In this document: positions 50,901 to 56,900 of the stretch, piece after piece
Position numbering within the stretch: the stretch's first letter is position 1
Layout of the letters: each line of letters begins with the position of its first letter
DNA from: Limnephilus marmoratus
Taxonomy: Eukaryota > Arthropoda > Insecta > Trichoptera > Limnephilidae
Reading direction: 5' to 3'
Length of the DNA stretch: 64,000 nucleotides
Assembly: GCA_917880885.1 (NCBI GenBank)
Contig: OU862913.1
Coordinates: 26,669,286 to 26,733,285 of the forward strand
The notes under the pieces: model-generated
Told to the model about the DNA's origin: nothing
Seen by the model: only the letters and a program-made list of their open reading frames with translations
The model's database searches: none
Translations under genes and position numbers: made by a program

Positions 50901-53900
50901 TAAGGGACAACCGAAATCTCGGTCTTGGCATTCTCATTCTACAAATTCTACCGAGAACCGTCTCGGTCTCGGCAAAAAATTGCCGAGATTCCGGGCCATA
51001 ACCGAGAACATTGTAAGTAGGTACGGTATAGGATAATGGGATTCAAATCTACCGCGCGCGTCCACATTCGTCACTTGGTGTCAGTGCGTGAGAGAGCTGT
51101 CGATTGTGATTGGTCGGCTGGCAGCAAGGCGGGTTTTACTTACCGCTGCTGCCGCCGCCGCGCCGCGCCTTTCGCTCATTTCACTACTTTTGTAAACAAA
51201 CAATTGTAGTTAAAGGTGGTTTGTTTGAATTTTTTTTTTTTTTTTTTACAGTGAATACCGCACAAGAATCTCAACTGCTCCCGTCTGGAGCCAGTGAGAC
51301 TATGGCATCCCCAATTGGGGTATGTTGTGAGGCTGAAGGTAGCGGGGAGGGGAAGGAGGTGGGGAAGAGAAGGTTGGGAAGTACCTGGCTATTCAGATCT
51401 GGTCACTAAACACAGCTAAAGCCATTTTCAAGCAACGTTTCAATTCTGAATGGTGGTCTTACACCAGGGCGATACTGATAGTATCTTCCACTCTGGAACA
51501 TGCCGCAAATATACTATATATTATTTTAAATGAATTAATTGTGAAATAACACAAATTAATCAAATAAAATATATTTGCGCATGCCGGGTTCGAACCCGCG
51601 ACCTCCGGAATGTGAGTCAAGAGTCTTAGCCACTGGACTACGGAGGTCGTCAGTAGTAGAAAAAAATAAGTTCTTTTATGTGTTGTTGTGATTAATTATA
51701 ATTACTAGCCAGAATAACTACATAAACTAGTTAAGTGAATATCAAGATCATTACGTATTATTTTATACGTATGTTGGATATTAGCAGCTGGTCAATTATA
51801 CGACATGAGGCGACACTCTTTGAAGGGTGAAAATGCAGAAAAATTGCCTTTTATGTGCTACAACACCGTGTTGTTCAATTTTGATTATTAAAACTATTTA
51901 AAACAAATTATTATTACATTCCTAAATATACTATATTATTCAAAAACAGCGCATTTTCATTTTTTTTTCTCAATTTATCTATTCTCGGCCGAGAACGAAA
52001 AACCTGTCTCGGTCGACCCTTACATATAACACACAACATATTTTTATAACATTGGTTATTATGCAGATGATACGGTACTTCTAATAAGTAACATTGAGGA
52101 TCTACAACTTCTGCTGAATCAATTAGTGAAGACTTGTGAGAATTTTGGGTTAGTACTGAATACAACTAAAACAAAATACATGCTCATAAGCAAAAATAAT
52201 GCACTTGACTTGAATGGTAATCTTTATATTCGAACTAGAGAAGGTACAAAGTATTGTATACTTGGACTGCAATTTAAATGAAAGATGGGATCTTTCGGTT
52301 GAAATCAAATGCCGCATTGAGCAAGCTTGTGCAAGCTTTATCCGCATGAAAAAGATGTTCTGCAGTCATGATCACAACCTTGGATTACGAGCAAATGGTC
52401 AGATGCTACGCGTTTTCGGTATTATCTGTATAAATAAAAATGAATCGCCAAAATGTATGTACGCGCATAACTTCTGAACGACTGCACCAAATTGGATAAT
52501 TCTTTTTTTTCTGTGTTCGTTATTGTCAGGACAAGGTTTGTATAAAACTACTAGTGAGCTCTGGCATTATGAAATTTGTATAAAAAAATTGTAATAGGTG
52601 GCACGCGAGCTGTTTGAAAGCTGAATGTACCGGGAATGAATGTATGGAAAGCGGGAGGGGGGAAGGGGGAGGGGAACTCGGCAGGGGGAATCGCTGGACG
52701 GGGGAAGGGGGGAGTGGAGTGGGGAGAGGGAAGGTGGAGGAGGCGGAGTGGGAACGCAAGAGGAGAAGGGGACGCGGGCGAGGAATGGGAGGCGAAAAGG
52801 GGACGGGAAGAATGGAAAAGGACACGCAGGGAACAACAATTTATTAAATGGCATAGCTACGCATGCCGGGAACCAGCTAGTTTTATATAATGGAAGCATG
52901 GACGCTTACTGAAGAACTGATAAGGCGACTTGAGGCATTTGAGATGAGGATCTACAGAAGAATACTCAAAATAAGACCATTTTCAGAAGTGTATTGGCAT
53001 ATGGATGTGAGGCGCTGACACTGACGGCACAGATGGCTGAAATGCTTGATACTTTTGAAAGAAAAGTGTTGAGAAGAATATGTGTACCCGTGAAAGAGGG
53101 CGAACAGTGGCGCATCCGGCACAACAAAGAACTGTATGATATTTATCAGGCCCCTAACATCTCAGCCCATACGAAACTCCTCAGGTTGAGATGGGCTGGG
53201 CATATACAGAGAATGCCGGTTACATGTGTCCCAAAAAGAATTACGACCATACATGGTGGAAGGATAAAAGTGGGCCCAGACTGAGGTGGGAAGACGAGGT
53301 GCGAGGTAATGCAGCACAGCTTCTCCAGGTACCAAACTGGAAGTCATCCGCTGAGGACAGGAGGAGTTGGAAGCGAATGTTGTAGGAGGCCAAAGCTCGA
53401 TATGGGCTGTAGCGCCATCGAAGAAGACGAAGATTCAAGCAATTATGTTGAATTACAACACTATTTTAAAAGATATGAATATGCTTAAAATATCAGACAG
53501 AAGAATTTTCACGGACTTGGTATTTCTTTGTAAAATTCTAAATGATGCATTTGATAGTTCAGAATTGCTTGCATTGATTAGCTTTCAGATTCCACTACAA
53601 AATACTTGAAGTGGGGATTTATTCCAGTGCACAAATTCTCGGACTAACTACCATATGAGTCGTTCAATTTCTATATCCGCTATATCAACTTTCACTGATT
53701 CGGAGAAAACCGCAAAAAACTGTCACATCTCTAGCGTAAATAAAAAATTGCTTTTATTTTTTCATATAATGAATTGGAGTAATATTCATACGAAAAGTGT
53801 TCATTTTTCAATATATGTCTAGAAATATTTAAGTAATTTGGATAAATAAAATGGATACAGCGGATTTTGATACTAACTTCGTGATTTGTATGGAATATAG

Positions 53901-56900
53901 AGGCTTTTGAAACTCAACTGACCTGAGGGGCGTATTTCTACACCCGCCATCTTGGCAAAATAACTGGTTATGATTGGTTGAATTCCGATACAGCGGGTTT
54001 TTATAGTAACTTCTTGAATGATATAGCAGGTTTTGTTTCTCACTCGCAGTTTTAACACGGTTTTTGGTCATGATAAAGGAGGTTTTGAAACTCAATTTTA
54101 GATTAGTCTTGTTCCTTGCAAAAATGTGAACAAGATGTCATACTCACATCATTTTGTCAAAAAACCGGATTTAGCAGGTATTGAAATTATATGACTCATA
54201 TGTATTCCTTTTTGCCCTGAATACTAATGAAGGGAAATTGGGGGTGACCTACAGCAGGGGTGTTGGCCCAAATTGAGACGCCTGTCTTAACCCCTCAGCA
54301 ACGTAAGCAAGTATACTCGTTAAAATAACGATAGCAGTCAAGTACAATAAGCGTGTTTACACGTCAACGCGTGTGTCTCCATAGAAACCCTTATAACTCC
54401 GTTATTGTTTTAGTTACATCCCTAAAATAAACAGCGAAAGGTCGATAGTGAATCATGCTGCACATCTCTATTCAAGTTGTCTATGGAAATACATAACAGG
54501 AATCAGCTGTCAATCGTGTAGTTGACAAAAATATTTACCCGCGCAAATTTGCTCCACCGCGCTCCACATTTTAAATTTTTATTAAATATTTTTATATGAA
54601 ATGATAAAAAAGTGAGGTGACAAAAGTGTTTATTACACATTTATACAATAGAATAAGTATTGTTGTTTACATAATCTGTGATTTTAGTACCGTTTTTATA
54701 TAAATACATCAGGTGAGTCATTTTGACATTTTTTTAATGTTTACATTCTAAATTTTAATATTTACAAATGTTAATATTTATTTGTAATATAACAATTTGA
54801 AAGCTTATTTTGCAACCTTTCTAAAACAGTTTTTACTATTCGGCTACGTTCAGAAATGTTTCATTTATAGAGCTTTAATTGTGAAGCGGTAATAACACAA
54901 AGTTTTCATAAAATGTCATTTTGTTTGAGACATTTTAAGGGCATATTGGCGATTTTCTGACGGGTTAATTTTCAGCATATTTTGTATGTATGCCCATTAT
55001 AATCTGCCACTTGTCCAGTTTTTGGGATAGCAGATTAGTGAGAGAATACTGTACTGTAAAAAGTATGTTTGATGGAAAAGCGGCGTTACCCTTCTTTGTG
55101 GTGCGAAAAGAGTCTCCGGCCGGCACGTACTGGATGTCGTACACCAGCGTGGAGTGCGGCAACAGAGTGCGGTCCTTGTTGATGCGGTACACCGCATACT
55201 TCAAAGCCAGCTCAGCGCTGCAACCCTTCATGTCCTCTGAGAATATGGCGCCTGAAATAAACCATCACATAAACACTCTTGACTTTTGATTTATTGGCGT
55301 ACAGAGCTCAGGGCCAAAAAGGCCCCTTTCATTTCATCATGGGTTTATATTAACACATTTCAGGCAAGGAACCCGATCAAGAAAATGTAATTTGTTTTAA
55401 ACCAATACATCTTTGAAAATAAAATGTACATTTTAACGATTTTTTTTATTATATAGTACTCACCACACTCCAACTATAAATGTTTTGTCCAAAATTATAG
55501 TCTACTCTATATTAAGACTCCATAAACAGAGGTTAAAGTCAGTGTTGGGCCATGTAGTGACGTTTTATGTGTAAAAAAATGTATTTTGTTATATTACCAA
55601 AAAATTGGTTTTCATTTTGGTACAAATCCTTACAAAAAAATAACAATTTGCACATTTTCAGTGCCAAAGTGTAAGGGCCTCCGTTCATGGAGAAACGGAA
55701 AAAAAAACAGTTGCAATTGCAATCAACCTCCTTAACAAAATCAATATTTTTCTGATCTGATGTGTCAAAACTTGACAGTTCGTGAGCCGCTACCATGGCA
55801 ATCTGTCAACAGTGCAACTGAAAACAATGCAACTGAAAATCCAGCAATGCTGGTCGCCGCGGCATTCGCGTTTCAGTTGCATTGTTGACAGATTGGCACT
55901 ATCGTTTATAAATAAATAAAAAGAAAATACTATAAACTGATTTTTTTTCCAATGCCTCTAAATTATTAAATCATAAGCCTATCCCATTTTTATGTAGGAC
56001 TTTAATACCCGTATCCCGGTTAAAAGTGTAATCTTTATAAATAACTACCTGGTACCCGGCATGCGTTGCTATGCCATTTTATAAAGAAATTATTTCTCCC
56101 TGCGCGTCCTTTCCCATTCGTCCCGTTCCCCTTCCCCCCCATCCCTCTCCACCGTCCTCTTCCCCCCTCGCGTTTCCAGTCCGCCTCCTCCACCTTCCCT
56201 CTCCCCACTCCACTCCCCCCTTCGCCCGTCCCGCAAACCCCCTCCCGAATTCCCCTCTCTCCTCCCAGATTTCCCTCCCCCTCCCTGGTTCCCCCCCCCT
56301 CCCGCGTTCCATAAATTAATTCCCGGTACATTTAGTTTTCAAACAGCTCGCGTATCACCAATTGCAATTTTTTATACTAATTTCATAATGCTAGAGCTCA
56401 CCAGACAATAACGAACACAACAAAAAAAGGATTATCCAATTTGGTGCATTTGTTCGGAAGTTCAGTTTCAGTTTCAGTGCCGGCAACCCGGGCGTTTATT
56501 TAGTTTCATGGTTATTTACATTGTTTTCTTTTCTTCTACCCGCCTCACTAGACAAAGTCTGTTCCGAGGCGAGTAAATCACATATTATGTTTGTTCCAAA
56601 AGAAATGTGTGTATTTAAACAAATATATATATATATATGTAAAAAGATAAATTATATGTTGGTATATTAAATATTTACATACATACTTTGTTTTTTAGAT
56701 AAAAGTAAATTCAAATTTTGTGACAGTTGAATATAGCGGTTACATAATAATTAATATTGCAAAATTGCAGTTTCTCGTATTTGTTTTATTTGAATATTAT
56801 ATAATTTCGTGAGAACTTGTATGAAATGTTATTTATTTAGAATTTTTTGAATGTCTGTTCTTTCCTTTTCATTCAACCATATTACAAATCTTTTGAAAAG

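Noticed and set aside
52567..52912. Overlapping glycine/arginine- or proline/serine-rich frames (also 45251-45599 and 56035-56331)
   Set aside because: Compositional frames over the GA-rich interior of a Helitron family.
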